In this document: positions 19,041 to 29,746 of the stretch, in pieces
Numbering within the stretch: position 1 is the first letter of the stretch
Layout of the letters: each line of letters starts with the position of its first letter
Assembly: GCF_947494055.1 (NCBI RefSeq)
Contig: NZ_CANLTR010000003.1
Span: forward strand, 226,304-290,303
Direction: 5' to 3'
DNA length: 64,000 bases
DNA from: an uncultured Jannaschia sp.
GTDB lineage: Bacteria; Pseudomonadota; Alphaproteobacteria; Rhodobacterales; Rhodobacteraceae
The notes under the pieces: generated by a model
What the model was told of the DNA's origin: nothing
What the model saw: only the letters and a program-made list of their open reading frames with translations
Database searches by the model: none
Translations under genes and position numbers: made by a program

Positions 19041-20228
19041 TCAGACGTCCGCAGGCTCGGTGATCGCCGCCGCGACCCGGTCGAGCCGCGTCAGCGCCTC
19101 CCGCAGGTCCGCGTCCTCGATGTTAAGGGCGGGAAGCAGGCGGACGACGTTGTCGGCGGCCGGGACGAGGCAGACCTGCTCGCGGTAGGCGCCCTGGATC
19201 ACGTCCGCGTTCGGAACCTTGCATTTCAGGCCCAGCATCAGGCCCGAGCCGCGCACCGCATCGAAAACGTCGGGGTAGGAGGCGACGAGGCCTTCCAGTC
19301 CCTGCCGGAACATGCCGGCCTTGCGCCGCACATCCGACAGGAAGCCGTCGGTTGCCACGATCTCCATCACGGCGTTGCCGACGGCGCAGGCCAGCGGGTT
19401 GCCCCCGTAGGTCGAGCCGTGCGTGCCTGCCGTCAGCCCGACCGCCGCCGCTTCGGTCGCCAGCAGCGCGCCGAGGGGGAAGCCACCGCCAATGCCCTTC
19501 GCCACCATCATGATGTCGGGCGCGACGCCCGCCCATTCATGCGCGAAGAGCTTGCCGGTCCGCCCCATCCCGCATTGCACCTCGTCGAAGACGAGAAGCG
19601 TGCCGGTCGCGTCGCAGAGTTCGCGCAGGCCGCGCAGGCACTGGTCGGGCACCGGGACGATCCCGCCCTCGCCCTGCACCGGCTCGACGATGATGGCGGC
19701 CACGTCGTCGGCCTCCATCGCCGCGCGGAGCAGGTCGTGGTCGCCGAAGGGAAGGTGACGGAAGCCGGGCAGAAGGGGGCCGAAGCCGCGGGTCATCTTC
19801 TCGGACCCGGCGGCGGCGATGCCGGCGGCGGAGCGGCCGTGGAAGCTGCCGGTGAAGGCGAGGATGACGTTGCGTTCGGGCGCGCCCTTCTCGAACCAGT
19901 ACTTGCGCGCCATCTTGACCGCGAGCTCGCAGGCCTCGGTGCCCGAATTGGTGAAGAAGCAGGTATCGGCGAAGGTCGCCGCGACGAGCCGCTCGGCCAG
20001 CGCCTCCTGCTGGGGAATGTGGTAGAGGTTCGACGTGTGCCAGAGCGCCTGCGCCTGCTCGGTCAGCGCACGGGTCAGGCCGGGATGCGCGTGGCCCAGC
20101 ACGTTGACCGCGATCCCCGCGCCGAGATCGAGAAAGCGTCGCCCGTCCGCTTCCACCAGCCAGGACCCTTCGCCCGAGACGAAGCTCAGGGGGGCGCGGT
20201 TGTAGGTGGGAAGGATGGCGGAGATCAT
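19041..20228 (-). CDS. argD: Acetylornithine aminotransferase (may also act on succinyl-diaminopimelate)
   Basis: PLP-dependent class III aminotransferase, 395 residues. Visible motifs: [37 protein letters not shown] with the cofactor Asp, and the PLP lysine in [15 protein letters not shown] (about residue 245). It converts N-acetylglutamate semialdehyde to N-acetylornithine. It is first of the argD-argF pair, with argF 74 bases downstream. The ATG sits close to the divergent pcs gene, about 148 bases away. Confidence 0.95.
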   Translation of the reverse strand: MISAILPTYNRAPLSFVSGEGSWLVEADGRRFLDLGAGIAVNVLGHAHPGLTRALTEQAQALWHTSNLYHIPQQEALAERLVAATFADTCFFTNSGTEACELAVKMARKYWFEKGAPERNVILAFTGSFHGRSAAGIAAAGSEKMTRGFGPLLPGFRHLPFGDHDLLRAAMEADDVAAIIVEPVQGEGGIVPVPDQCLRGLRELCDATGTLLVFDEVQCGMGRTGKLFAHEWAGVAPDIMMVAKGIGGGFPLGALLATEAAAVGLTAGTHGSTYGGNPLACAVGNAVMEIVATDGFLSDVRRKAGMFRQGLEGLVASYPDVFDAVRGSGLMLGLKCKVPNADVIQGAYREQVCLVPAADNVVRLLPALNIEDADLREALTRLDRVAAAITEPADV

Positions 20229-20376
20229 GGCCGGGTCCTGTCGGTTGAAGGGTCAGGCGTTCGGGGTGGCCGAATTACGGGGGTCTGTCAATTCTGGCGC
20301 CGCATGCCTCGGGGCGACCCGCAATCGCCCGACCCTCCCTCGACATCGCCCCGCCGAGTGGGCAAGGGTTAACGGC

Positions 20377-21072
20377 ATGTGGCCCCGTACCCGCGCTCTT
20401 TCCGTTCACCTCCTGACCGCCACCGGCGCGGTCTTCGCGATGCTGTCGCTTCTCGCGGCGGTGGAGGGGGCGTGGTCCGGCATGTTCCTGTGGCTGCTGA
20501 TGGCGCTGATCGTCGACGGGGTGGACGGTCCGCTCGCCCGCCGCTGGGACGTGACGTTGCACGCCGCGCGGTTCGACGGGGTGCTCCTCGACCTTATCAT
20601 CGACTACCTGACCTACGTTTTCATCCCAGTCTACGCGCTCTACGCGAGCGGTCTCGTGCCGGGCTGGCCGGGCTGGGGCATCCTGATCGTGGTGCCGTTC
20701 GCCTCCGCGCTGTATTTCTGCGACACGCGAATGAAGACACCGGATGCGAGCTTCGAGGGGTTCCCCGGCTGCTGGAACATGGTGGCGCTCGTGGTCTTCG
20801 TGCTGGAGCCGAATCCGTGGCTGACGCTCGGCGTGTCGATCCTGCTGGCTGTGGCGATGTTCATGCCGTGGCGGTTCGTCCATCCGGTGCGGACGGAACG
20901 CTGGCGGCCGGTCACGCTGGCCATCACCTCGGCCTGGATGGTGCTGGCGCTGATCGCGGCCTGGGGCGAGTTCGGCCTAGGCGAGGTGCTGGGCTGGGCC
21001 TTCGCGATCTGCAGCGTCTACCTGCTCTGTGCCGGTCTGGTGCAGCAGGCGACTGAAAGCGTGCGCGCCTAG
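20377..21072 (+). CDS. pcs: Phosphatidylcholine synthase
   Basis: Condenses choline directly with CDP-diacylglycerol, a route to phosphatidylcholine found mainly in alphaproteobacteria. The 231-residue protein begins RALSVHLLTATGAV and has a CDP-alcohol phosphotransferase motif DGVDGPLARRWD followed by FDGVLLDLIIDYLTYVF, which matches Pcs rather than PssA. Seven or eight hydrophobic segments follow. ATG at 20377 gives the family N-terminus. Its TAG overlaps the convergent gene's TAG by three bases. Confidence 0.93.
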   Translation: MWPRTRALSVHLLTATGAVFAMLSLLAAVEGAWSGMFLWLLMALIVDGVDGPLARRWDVTLHAARFDGVLLDLIIDYLTYVFIPVYALYASGLVPGWPGWGILIVVPFASALYFCDTRMKTPDASFEGFPGCWNMVALVVFVLEPNPWLTLGVSILLAVAMFMPWRFVHPVRTERWRPVTLAITSAWMVLALIAAWGEFGLGEVLGWAFAICSVYLLCAGLVQQATESVRA

Positions 21073-21422
21073 AGGTCCACCGGGCCGTCCGGGTTCGATT
21101 CGGACTCGGCGTCCGGATCGGTCGTCAGCGGCTCTTTCCGGCGGATAATGATGTCGCCGTTCTCTAGGATCTCCGGCGCCTCGTAAGCATCGACATCCTC
21201 GACCACGTCGCTGAGGTTGCGCTGCAGCTCCTCGAGATAGGGGCGGGCGTCCTCCGCCAGCCCCTGGAAGCCGCGCAGCGCCGGCTCCACCTCCTCGCGC
21301 AGCCCGTCCATGAAGAGCCGCAGGCCGCGTTCCATCGAAGAAGATCCGTCTTCGGGGGACGGCGCCGTCTCCTGCGCGGCGGCGGGAACGGCGAGGAGCA
21401 GGGCGAGCACGACGTGTTTCAT
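21069..21422 (-). CDS. Small secreted protein of unknown function
   Basis: A 117-residue product with a clear Sec signal peptide (KHVVLALLLAVPAAAQE, cleavage after AQ near residue 17) and an acidic mature part containing a helix-rich middle (MERGLRLFMDGLREEVEPAL) and a strand IIIRRKEP. Homologues of this shape are, from memory, common in Rhodobacteraceae without known function. The longer frame upstream runs into the next gene's region and is not supported. Probably periplasmic. Confidence 0.7.
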   Translation of the reverse strand: MKHVVLALLLAVPAAAQETAPSPEDGSSSMERGLRLFMDGLREEVEPALRGFQGLAEDARPYLEELQRNLSDVVEDVDAYEAPEILENGDIIIRRKEPLTTDPDAESESNPDGPVDL

Positions 21423-21496
21423 AGATTGGCAGATGTAGCGGGAACCGGGTCGGTCAAGGCCGCTCCCGGTGACGTATGCAGGGCGGCCCATAGCCA

Positions 21497-22174
21497 TCAC
21501 GCCGCGCCGGCCTGTATCCGCTCCCAGGCGCGGTTGACCGCGACCAGCCGCTTCTCGGCGAGCTTCACCGCCTCCTCCGGCAGGCCGCGCGCCATCAACC
21601 GGTCGGGATGCGTCTCGCGCACCGCTTGGCGCCAGGCGGCGCGGATCTGTGGCAGCGGCGTGTCCGGCGCCACGCCCAACACCTCGTAGCAATCGGGCTC
21701 GCCCGCGCCGAAGCGGGCCCGGAGCGAGCGGAACTCCCGGTCGTTCAACCCGAAGATCGCGGCGACACGGGCGAGGAACGCGTCCTCGCCCTCATGGTAG
21801 GTCCCGTCCGCCATCGCGATGTGGAACAGCCCGTCCATCAGGTCGCGCAGCGTCTCGTGATCGTCGGCGAACATCCGGTGGATCCGACGGGCGTAATCCT
21901 CGAACCCGGCCACGTCCGTGCGGGCGAGGTCGAAGACGCGGGCAGCGTTGTCCTCTTCCTCGGGCGGGATGGTGAAGATCTCCCGGAATGCGGCGACTTC
22001 GGCCCGGCTCACATGCCCGTCGGCCTTTGCCATCTTCGCGCCGAGCGCGATCACCGCGATGGTGAAGGCGACCGAGCGCTCGGGCGGGGCGCGCAGGCGG
22101 TCGAACAGGTTCGAGAGCGCTTCGCCCGGCGCGAGGCTGGCGAGGGCCGCGAGGATGCGGGACCAGAGATTCAT
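21497..22174 (-). CDS. TerB-like / J-domain protein (DjlA-like)
   Basis: A 225-residue protein with an N-terminal TerB-like helical domain (about 35-145, with LGAKMAKADGHVSRAEV and AMADGTYHEGEDAFL, the paired acidic motifs) and a C-terminal J domain (about 160-220) containing the essential HPD in ETHPDRLMARG. This order matches DjlA-type co-chaperones, but only a weakly hydrophobic N-terminus is seen in place of a DjlA membrane anchor. It would stimulate a DnaK-type Hsp70. It follows cobS on the minus strand with an 11-base gap. Confidence 0.88.
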   Translation of the reverse strand: MNLWSRILAALASLAPGEALSNLFDRLRAPPERSVAFTIAVIALGAKMAKADGHVSRAEVAAFREIFTIPPEEEDNAARVFDLARTDVAGFEDYARRIHRMFADDHETLRDLMDGLFHIAMADGTYHEGEDAFLARVAAIFGLNDREFRSLRARFGAGEPDCYEVLGVAPDTPLPQIRAAWRQAVRETHPDRLMARGLPEEAVKLAEKRLVAVNRAWERIQAGAA

Positions 22175-22184
22175 GGCCGCGACC

Positions 22185-22916
22185 CTAGCCGCTCGTCAGC
22201 GCGACGAGAACGGCGATCTCGGAAAGTTGCTGCACCGCGCCCAGGACGTCCCCCGTCTGGCCGCCGATCCGGGCGCGGGCGAGACGGCCGAGCCCCCAGA
22301 GCACGCCCACGACGAGCGCGCCGGCGAGCAGACCGTGCGCGCCGTGCAGGACGAGCGCCCCGGTCGCCAGCGCCACGGCGATGTAGGCCGCGCGTGCGGG
22401 GGGCCGCCCGGTCCCGCGCGACAGCCCGTCCGGGCGGGCGGCCGGCAGCCAGCGCATCGCCACCGCCATCGGCGCACGGCTGACCAGCGCGGCGGTGAGA
22501 ACGACCGCGAAGAACTGCCCCTGCATCAGCGCCGTCACCACGAGCGACCAGCGCAGCATCAGCGACAGGACGAGCGCGATCGTCCCGTAAGTGCCGATCC
22601 GGCTGTCGCGCATGATCTCGAGCCGCCGCGCAGGATCTCCGCCGCCCCAGAGCCCGTCGGCGGTATCGGCCAGTCCGTCCTCGTGCAGCGCGCCGGTGAG
22701 CAGGACGGAGACCGCCACCGTCACCGCCGCCGCCACGGCCTGCGTCGCGCCGAGCCCCCAGGCGAGCCAGCCGCAGGCGGCCGCGACGATTCCCACGAGG
22801 AGACCGATCAACGGCCAGGCCCAGGCGGCCTCGGCGGCGCGCGGGGTCGGCGTGCCCCGGACGGGCAGGCGGGTGAGAAGCATCGCCGCTGCGGTCAGGT
22901 CGGTTTTCAGGCTCAT
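22185..22916 (-). CDS. cobS: Adenosylcobinamide-GDP ribazoletransferase (cobalamin synthase)
   Basis: Membrane enzyme that joins adenosylcobinamide-GDP with alpha-ribazole, the last assembly step of cobalamin. The 243-residue, highly hydrophobic protein has LLTRLPVRG near the start, the metal-binding GALHEDGLADTADGLWGG motif (about residues 78-94) and RMRDSRIGTYG-like IMRDSRIGTYG. ATG at 22916 was chosen over the long spurious frame. It diverges from cobT, whose product makes alpha-ribazole phosphate, across a 78-base spacer, suggesting shared control. Confidence 0.94.
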   Translation of the reverse strand: MSLKTDLTAAAMLLTRLPVRGTPTPRAAEAAWAWPLIGLLVGIVAAACGWLAWGLGATQAVAAAVTVAVSVLLTGALHEDGLADTADGLWGGGDPARRLEIMRDSRIGTYGTIALVLSLMLRWSLVVTALMQGQFFAVVLTAALVSRAPMAVAMRWLPAARPDGLSRGTGRPPARAAYIAVALATGALVLHGAHGLLAGALVVGVLWGLGRLARARIGGQTGDVLGAVQQLSEIAVLVALTSG

Positions 22917-22994
22917 GTCGCACCCGTCTGGTGAAGTGACGCACCGTCGCATATCGCTGCCGCCGATGCCGGTAAAGCCGGCGACGGACCACGA

Positions 22995-24011
22995 ATGACG
23001 GAGCATCCCATGACCGACCTCGCCACCTTCGCGGATCTCCGTGCCGCGCTGGCCGACATGCCCGGCCCCGATGCGACCGCCCGGACCGCGGCCGCGGAAC
23101 GCAACGGGCAGCTGACCAAGCCTCCCGGTTCGCTCGGACGGCTCGAGGACCTGGCGATCTGGTACGCGGGCTGGGTCGGCGAGCCGCGGCCCGCGCTCGA
23201 CGCGCCGCAGGTGCTGGTTTTCGCCGGCAATCACGGCGTCGCGTCGCGGGGCGTTAGCGCCTTTCCGACCGAGGTGACGGCGCAGATGGTCGGAAACTTC
23301 CGCGCGGGCGGGGCGGCGATCAATCGGCTCTCGGACCTCGCCGGGGCCCGGATGGACGTGCACGCGCTCGAACTCGACCGCCCGACCGAGGACTTCACCG
23401 AAGGCCCTGCCATGTCCGAGGCAGAGATGTGCGCAGCCTTCGCGACCGGCTGGAACGCGGTCGATCCGGCGGCGGATCTCCTCGTCACCGGCGAGATGGG
23501 CATCGGCAACACGACATCGGCCGCCGCCATCGCCTCGGCGCTCCTCGGCGGGACCGACTGGGCCGGGCGCGGGACGGGCGTGGACGATTCGGGCCTCGCG
23601 CGGAAGGAGGCGGCGATCGCCGCGGGCCTCGCCGCCAATCCGGGGCGCAGCGGGTTCGAGGTCCTGGCCGCGCTCGGCGGGCGGGAGATCGCCGCGATGG
23701 CCGGGGCCATCGCCGGAGCGCGGGCGCATCGCGTGCCGGTCCTCCTCGACGGGTTCATCTGCTCCGCGGCGGCGCTTTGCCTTCACGCGGAGGCACCCGG
23801 CGCCCTCGATCACTGCCTGGCCGGGCATCTCTCGGCGGAAGGCGCGCATGCGCGGATGCTGGAGGCGTTGGGTTTGGTCCCGCTGCTCGATCTTGGCCTG
23901 CGGCTGGGCGAAGGGTCGGGCGCGGCGCTGGCCATACACATCCTGCGCGGCGCGCTGGTCTGCCATTCCGGCATGGCCACTTTCGAGGAGGCGGCGGTCT
24001 CCGGCGGCTGA
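22995..24011 (+). CDS. cobT: Nicotinate-nucleotide--dimethylbenzimidazole phosphoribosyltransferase
   Basis: Makes alpha-ribazole 5'-phosphate for the lower ligand of cobalamin. The 338-residue protein shows [36 protein letters not shown] and the C-terminal catalytic glutamate region [14 protein letters not shown]. An alternative ATG at 23010 gives a 333-residue product with a similar upstream context, so the exact start is open. It is divergent from cobS; both act in nucleotide-loop assembly, as do cobC and cbiB 20 kb away. Confidence 0.95.
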   Translation: MTEHPMTDLATFADLRAALADMPGPDATARTAAAERNGQLTKPPGSLGRLEDLAIWYAGWVGEPRPALDAPQVLVFAGNHGVASRGVSAFPTEVTAQMVGNFRAGGAAINRLSDLAGARMDVHALELDRPTEDFTEGPAMSEAEMCAAFATGWNAVDPAADLLVTGEMGIGNTTSAAAIASALLGGTDWAGRGTGVDDSGLARKEAAIAAGLAANPGRSGFEVLAALGGREIAAMAGAIAGARAHRVPVLLDGFICSAAALCLHAEAPGALDHCLAGHLSAEGAHARMLEALGLVPLLDLGLRLGEGSGAALAIHILRGALVCHSGMATFEEAAVSGG

Positions 24012-24067
24012 GACGGCGATGGGACGCGCCCTACGTTCCATCGGGCGTACCGATCACACGACGAGCG

Positions 24068-24565
24068 TCAGAGCCCGTCGGAGTTCCCGGTCCGCCTGTC
24101 GCGCTCCGCGAGCACCATCGCCAGCGTGTCGGCCATCGCCTTCGCGCCCGCCCCGCTCGTCACGCCGCCCACCCCGACGCGGCGGCCCGTTCGCCACCAC
24201 ATGCCGGGCGCCCAGGCCAGGCCGATCGGTCGTGTCAGGTGCAGGACGAACCCGTTCGACGGCTTGAACGCGAAGACCCCCCGGTCGACCGACGCAATCA
24301 GATCCATCGGCGCGATGAGCTCCCCGTTCTCCTGCCGCAACCCGTTCGCGTCGAGCACCAGGGCCTGTGCCGATTCGCACCAGCCCTCCCGGGCGAGGAT
24401 CAGCACGACGATACCGAGGCCCAGCAGCACCGCGCGCCAGCCGAACGGCATGGTCGACGACGCGACCGAGATCCAGACGAGCAGCGCCCCGAGCGCCAGA
24501 TGGACGGCGAGGCTCGTCGTCCGTCGGGCAAGCGAGGCGTGAAGGACGTGCAGGGGGTCACTCAT
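24068..24565 (-). CDS. Small conserved membrane protein, two membrane segments
   Basis: A 165-residue protein with two adjacent membrane helices near the N-terminus (about residues 18-36 and 42-60) and a soluble C-terminal domain with strand-rich sequence (LVLDANGLRQENGELIAPMDLIASVDRG) that resembles PH-like domains of small bacterial membrane proteins; this is a weak resemblance. No family assigned. ATG at 24565 agrees with the onset of coding-type codon use. It lies between cobT (convergent) and an alpha/beta hydrolase gene (divergent). Confidence 0.68.
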   Translation of the reverse strand: MSDPLHVLHASLARRTTSLAVHLALGALLVWISVASSTMPFGWRAVLLGLGIVVLILAREGWCESAQALVLDANGLRQENGELIAPMDLIASVDRGVFAFKPSNGFVLHLTRPIGLAWAPGMWWRTGRRVGVGGVTSGAGAKAMADTLAMVLAERDRRTGNSDGL

Positions 24566-24628
24566 GCTTCCACGTAGACCTGCGGCCGCGGGCTGGCAAT
24601 CGCAGTGACCTGCGGCTACGCATCGCGA

Positions 24629-25378
24629 ATGCTGCACACGCTTCGTCACGGCCGGGCCACCAGCGCGCCTCCGCTCCTGATCGTCCACGGGCTGTTCGGC
24701 TCGGCACGGAACTGGACCGCGATCGCCCGGCATCTGGCGCGGGACCGGGAGGTCGTGGCCGTCAATATGCGCAATCACGGGGCGAGCCCGTGGTTCGACA
24801 CGAACGGCTACGCCGACATGGCGGCCGATCTGGCCGAGGTGATCGGCGACGTGCCGCACGACGTGCTCGGCCATTCGATGGGCGGCAAGGCGGCGATGGT
24901 GCTCGCCCTGACCGAGCCCGCCCGGCTGCGCCGCCTGATCGTCGCCGACATCGCACCCGTCGCCTACACGCACACGCAGTCGCATCTGATCGAAGCGATG
25001 CGGCGGGTCGATCTGTCCACCGTCACCCGCCGCTCCGACGCCGCCGCGCAACTCGGCGACGTGCCCGACGACGGCACGCGCGCGTTTCTGCTGCAATCGC
25101 TCGACGTTAAGGCGCGGCGGTGGACTCTCAACCTCGACGCGCTCGAGCGGGAGATGCCCGAAATCGTCGGCTTCCCCGAGATCGACGGCCGGTTCGACGG
25201 CCCGGCGCTGTTCCTGTCGGGCGGGGCGAGCAACTACGTCCGCCCCGAGCATCGCGACCGGATCAAGGCGCTGTTCCCCGAAGCCCGGTTCGCGAAGATC
25301 CCCGGCGCGGGACACTGGCTCCACGCCGAAAAGCCGCGCGAGTTCGAGGCGACGGTGGCGGCCTATCTCGACGCGTGA
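24629..25378 (+). CDS. Alpha/beta-fold hydrolase (YbfF-type esterase)
   Basis: A 249-residue cytoplasmic hydrolase. Motifs: oxyanion HGLFGSARNW (about residue 20), nucleophile elbow GHSMGGKAA (Ser about 89), acid around SGGASNYV, and catalytic His in GAGHWLHAEKP (about 230). NMRNHGASPW and the domain order match the YbfF acyl-thioesterase/esterase group. The start was placed at ATG 24629; an upstream GTG at 24605 is in frame but adds a stretch not seen in the family. Substrate unknown. Confidence 0.87.
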   Translation: MLHTLRHGRATSAPPLLIVHGLFGSARNWTAIARHLARDREVVAVNMRNHGASPWFDTNGYADMAADLAEVIGDVPHDVLGHSMGGKAAMVLALTEPARLRRLIVADIAPVAYTHTQSHLIEAMRRVDLSTVTRRSDAAAQLGDVPDDGTRAFLLQSLDVKARRWTLNLDALEREMPEIVGFPEIDGRFDGPALFLSGGASNYVRPEHRDRIKALFPEARFAKIPGAGHWLHAEKPREFEATVAAYLDA

Positions 25379-25502
25379 CCGCGCATCCGCAAAAGGGGCT
25401 GCATTTCACCCCACACGACCGCATCGGCGGGTGTCCGGCGAAGCGGCGCCCCGTGCCTTTCCCGGCTAAACACTCCGCGAAACCAAATCAAGCCCCTGAC
25501 CT

Positions 25503-26393
25503 CTAGACCGCCAATCCCTCCGGCTCCGCGAGGCCGTTCGCGCGGCAGCAGGCCGTCAGCGTGTTGGCGAGCAGGCAGGCGATCGTCATCGGTCCGACGC
25601 CCCCCGGCACCGGCGTGATCGCGCCCGCGACCTCGGCGCAGCTCTCGAAGTGGCAATCGCCCACCAGCCGCGACTTGCCGGCCTCGCCCGGCACCCGATT
25701 GATTCCGACATCGATCACCGTCGCGCCCGGCTTGATCCAGTCGCCCGGCACCATCTCCGGCCGGCCCACGGCGGCCACGACGATGTCGGCGCGGCGCACC
25801 ACCGCGCCCAGATCCCGCGTTCGCGAATGCGCCACCGTTACCGTCGCCGAATCGCCCAGCAGAAGCTGTGCCATCGGTTTGCCGACGATGTTCGACCGGC
25901 CGATCACCACGGCCTCCATTCCAGACAGCGAACCCAGCTGGTCGCGCAGCATCAGCAGGCAGCCCAGCGGCGTGCAGGGCACGAGCGCCTTCTGGCCCGT
26001 GTAGAGCATGCCGACGTTGGAGACGTGGAACCCGTCCACGTCCTTCGCCACGTCGATCGCCTCCAACACCTTGGCCGCATCGATATGCGCCGGCACCGGC
26101 AACTGGCAGAGGATGCCATGCACCGCCGGATCTGTGTTGAGCCGGCCGATCAGCTCGAGCAGGTCCGCCTCGGGCGTGTCGGCGGGCAGGCGGTGCTCGA
26201 CGCTCTCCATGCCGACCTCGACCGTCTGCCGGCCCTTGTTGCGCACGTAGACCGCGCTGGCCGGGTCCTCGCCCACCAGCACGACGGCGAGTCCCGGCGT
26301 CACGCCGGCCGCCTTCACGCGCGCGACCTCCTCGGCGATGCGTTCGCGCAGACGCGCGGCAAAGGCCTTTCCGTCGATGATCTTGGCTGTCAT
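25503..26393 (-). CDS. folD: Bifunctional methylenetetrahydrofolate dehydrogenase / methenyltetrahydrofolate cyclohydrolase
   Basis: Interconverts one-carbon units on tetrahydrofolate with NADP. The 296-residue protein starts [12 protein letters not shown], has the catalytic lysine region [15 protein letters not shown] (about 50-64), LCQLPVP, DVDGFH, the nucleotide site [14 protein letters not shown] and the C-terminal [16 protein letters not shown] at 26393 matches the family start; the longer frame upstream is in the gene-poor stretch. It is monocistronic in appearance. Confidence 0.96.
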   Translation of the reverse strand: MTAKIIDGKAFAARLRERIAEEVARVKAAGVTPGLAVVLVGEDPASAVYVRNKGRQTVEVGMESVEHRLPADTPEADLLELIGRLNTDPAVHGILCQLPVPAHIDAAKVLEAIDVAKDVDGFHVSNVGMLYTGQKALVPCTPLGCLLMLRDQLGSLSGMEAVVIGRSNIVGKPMAQLLLGDSATVTVAHSRTRDLGAVVRRADIVVAAVGRPEMVPGDWIKPGATVIDVGINRVPGEAGKSRLVGDCHFESCAEVAGAITPVPGGVGPMTIACLLANTLTACCRANGLAEPEGLAV

Positions 26394-27097
26394 GGGGTCT
26401 CCTTCGCTGCGCCGTCGCAGCCATCTATACGCGGCCGCGAGCGGGACGCCATCGGGGGGCGGGTGCCTGTCCGCGCGTGTCCGGATGCTCTCCGCGCGCG
26501 GCACGCGGGCGGGTTGGCGGAGCCGAGCGGATGGCGGATGCGGCCTTGCTGCCGATGGCGTCCGGCCCGTCGTCCGGACCCGCGGTCGTCGTCCAGCCCG
26601 CGCTTGCGAGGACCAGCTTGCCGTTCGAACGGACCTGTATTCGGTCGGTCGCGCGCTGCGACAGCTTCGCTCGGTCGTGCCCATTACGGAAAAGGCCCAC
26701 GTCGTCGATGTCGATTGCCGCGCCGGTCAACTCGACCAGTCGCCTCTGCACAACATGTGCGATCTCGATATCGGTCCTGACGGCATGGCGATCTCACACG
26801 AAGCTGGGCGCGGTCTATGCCTCACGCGTATCCGCGTCCGGATCGCGGTCATGGCGGAAACCGACATTCCGCCCGCCACCCGCGGCGCGTAGCCGGGTCC
26901 TGCGGCACCCGCCGAATCGCGGAACCTCGCCGATCGATCTGCGATTGGCTGCCAGTCGTTTCTCCGAAAACCGGCAGAACCGTGCCGAGATGCAGAATGG
27001 ACCGAGGACGACCGCCATCAGCCTCTTGATCCATACCGGGTTCGCCACCGGGGTCGCGCTCGCCGCCTGTCAGGCCTTGACCTGACGGGGTGCCGCG
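26394..27097. other. About 700 bases without a convincing gene
   Basis: Between folD and the MOSC gene, all frames on both strands are short or lack the G/C third-position pattern of neighbours, and the stretch from about 26,900 is visibly less GC-rich. On the minus strand, three short overlapping frames (27048-26815, about 26890-26730, 26790-26425) follow each other in different registers, which could be a decayed gene, but no family motif is readable. The promoter of folD should lie near 26,394-26,450. Confidence 0.45.
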
Positions 27098-27679
27098 TCA
27101 GGACGCGCGCCACACCCGCTGATCGGGGACATGCAGCCGCACGCCGTCGCCGATCCGGACGTCACCCACCCGTTCGACCCAGGCCGTCACGCCGCGCCGC
27201 CCGCGTGCCGCGCGACGGAACGCCTTCGCATCCCCGCCGGTCTCCCGCGCGATGACGGGGCCGGGGAGATGACACGGACGGTTCTGCATGTCGACGGTGA
27301 TGGTCGCGCCGCTGTCGAATTGCAGGCGGGCGGAAGGCGGGAGATGGCTGAAATCGGGGATCCCGCTCACCGCCATCGTCGCGCCGAGCCAAGCCGGGTC
27401 GAGGCGTTCGAGACCCATGCCCTCGGCAATCTCGGCCAGTTCCTCGGTACCGACGAGGGCGAGTTGCCGTGCGTTCCGGATCTCCGTCCCGCGCGGATAG
27501 AGGTCGAGCACCCGGCTGCAGGACGGTCGCGTCGCGCCACCGTGATCCTCGCCCGCCGGTCCCGCGAAGTCGAGCCGCAGCTCCGTCGCCGATACCGAAG
27601 CGAGATCGGCCGCGCGGGAGGGAACCAGTCCGAGCCATTCGACCCGGCCGACGACATCCGTCCGCGTCAGGGCCGGCAC
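27098..27679 (-). CDS. MOSC-domain protein
   Basis: A 193-residue protein with the layout of stand-alone MOSC proteins: N-terminal VGRVEWLGLVPSRA, then TRPSCSRVLDLYPRGTEIRNARQLALVG, and a C-terminal CHLPG and RRGVTAWVERVGDVRIGDGV. The Cys of RPCHLPG is a candidate sulfur carrier. MOSC domains are beta-barrels that handle sulfur for molybdenum cofactor or other targets; no specific target is visible. It lies downstream of the ftsH terminator on the same strand. Confidence 0.8.
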   Translation of the reverse strand: MPALTRTDVVGRVEWLGLVPSRAADLASVSATELRLDFAGPAGEDHGGATRPSCSRVLDLYPRGTEIRNARQLALVGTEELAEIAEGMGLERLDPAWLGATMAVSGIPDFSHLPPSARLQFDSGATITVDMQNRPCHLPGPVIARETGGDAKAFRRAARGRRGVTAWVERVGDVRIGDGVRLHVPDQRVWRAS

Positions 27680-27708
27680 GACGCGACCCGGCGGGAGCCC
27701 GACAGCAA

Positions 27709-27734
27709 ACGGCCGGCCCCGCGGGGCCGGCCGT
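27709..27734 (-). terminator. Rho-independent terminator of ftsH
   Basis: A perfect 12-base inverted repeat, ACGGCCGGCCCC with its complement (27709-27720 and 27723-27734) around a two-base loop, lies 25 bases beyond the ftsH stop. On the minus strand it is followed by TTTGCTGT. It closes the long tol-pal/tilS/ftsH run before the MOSC gene. Confidence 0.75.
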
Positions 27735-27758
27735 CATCGATAACCGGCCTGACTGGCA

Positions 27759-29672
<1,914 letters not shown>

Positions 29673-29746
29673 GAAGAATACCTCCAAACGGCGCGGGCGG
29701 CCCCGCGCATGCCTATCCGGGCAAGATAGTCACTTCCCGGTCACGT

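Noticed and set aside
26425..26751. A 108-codon minus-strand frame that at first sight suggested a PilZ-like protein
   Set aside because: No RxxxR or D/NxSxxG motif in the right order, and the codon positions lack the local bias.
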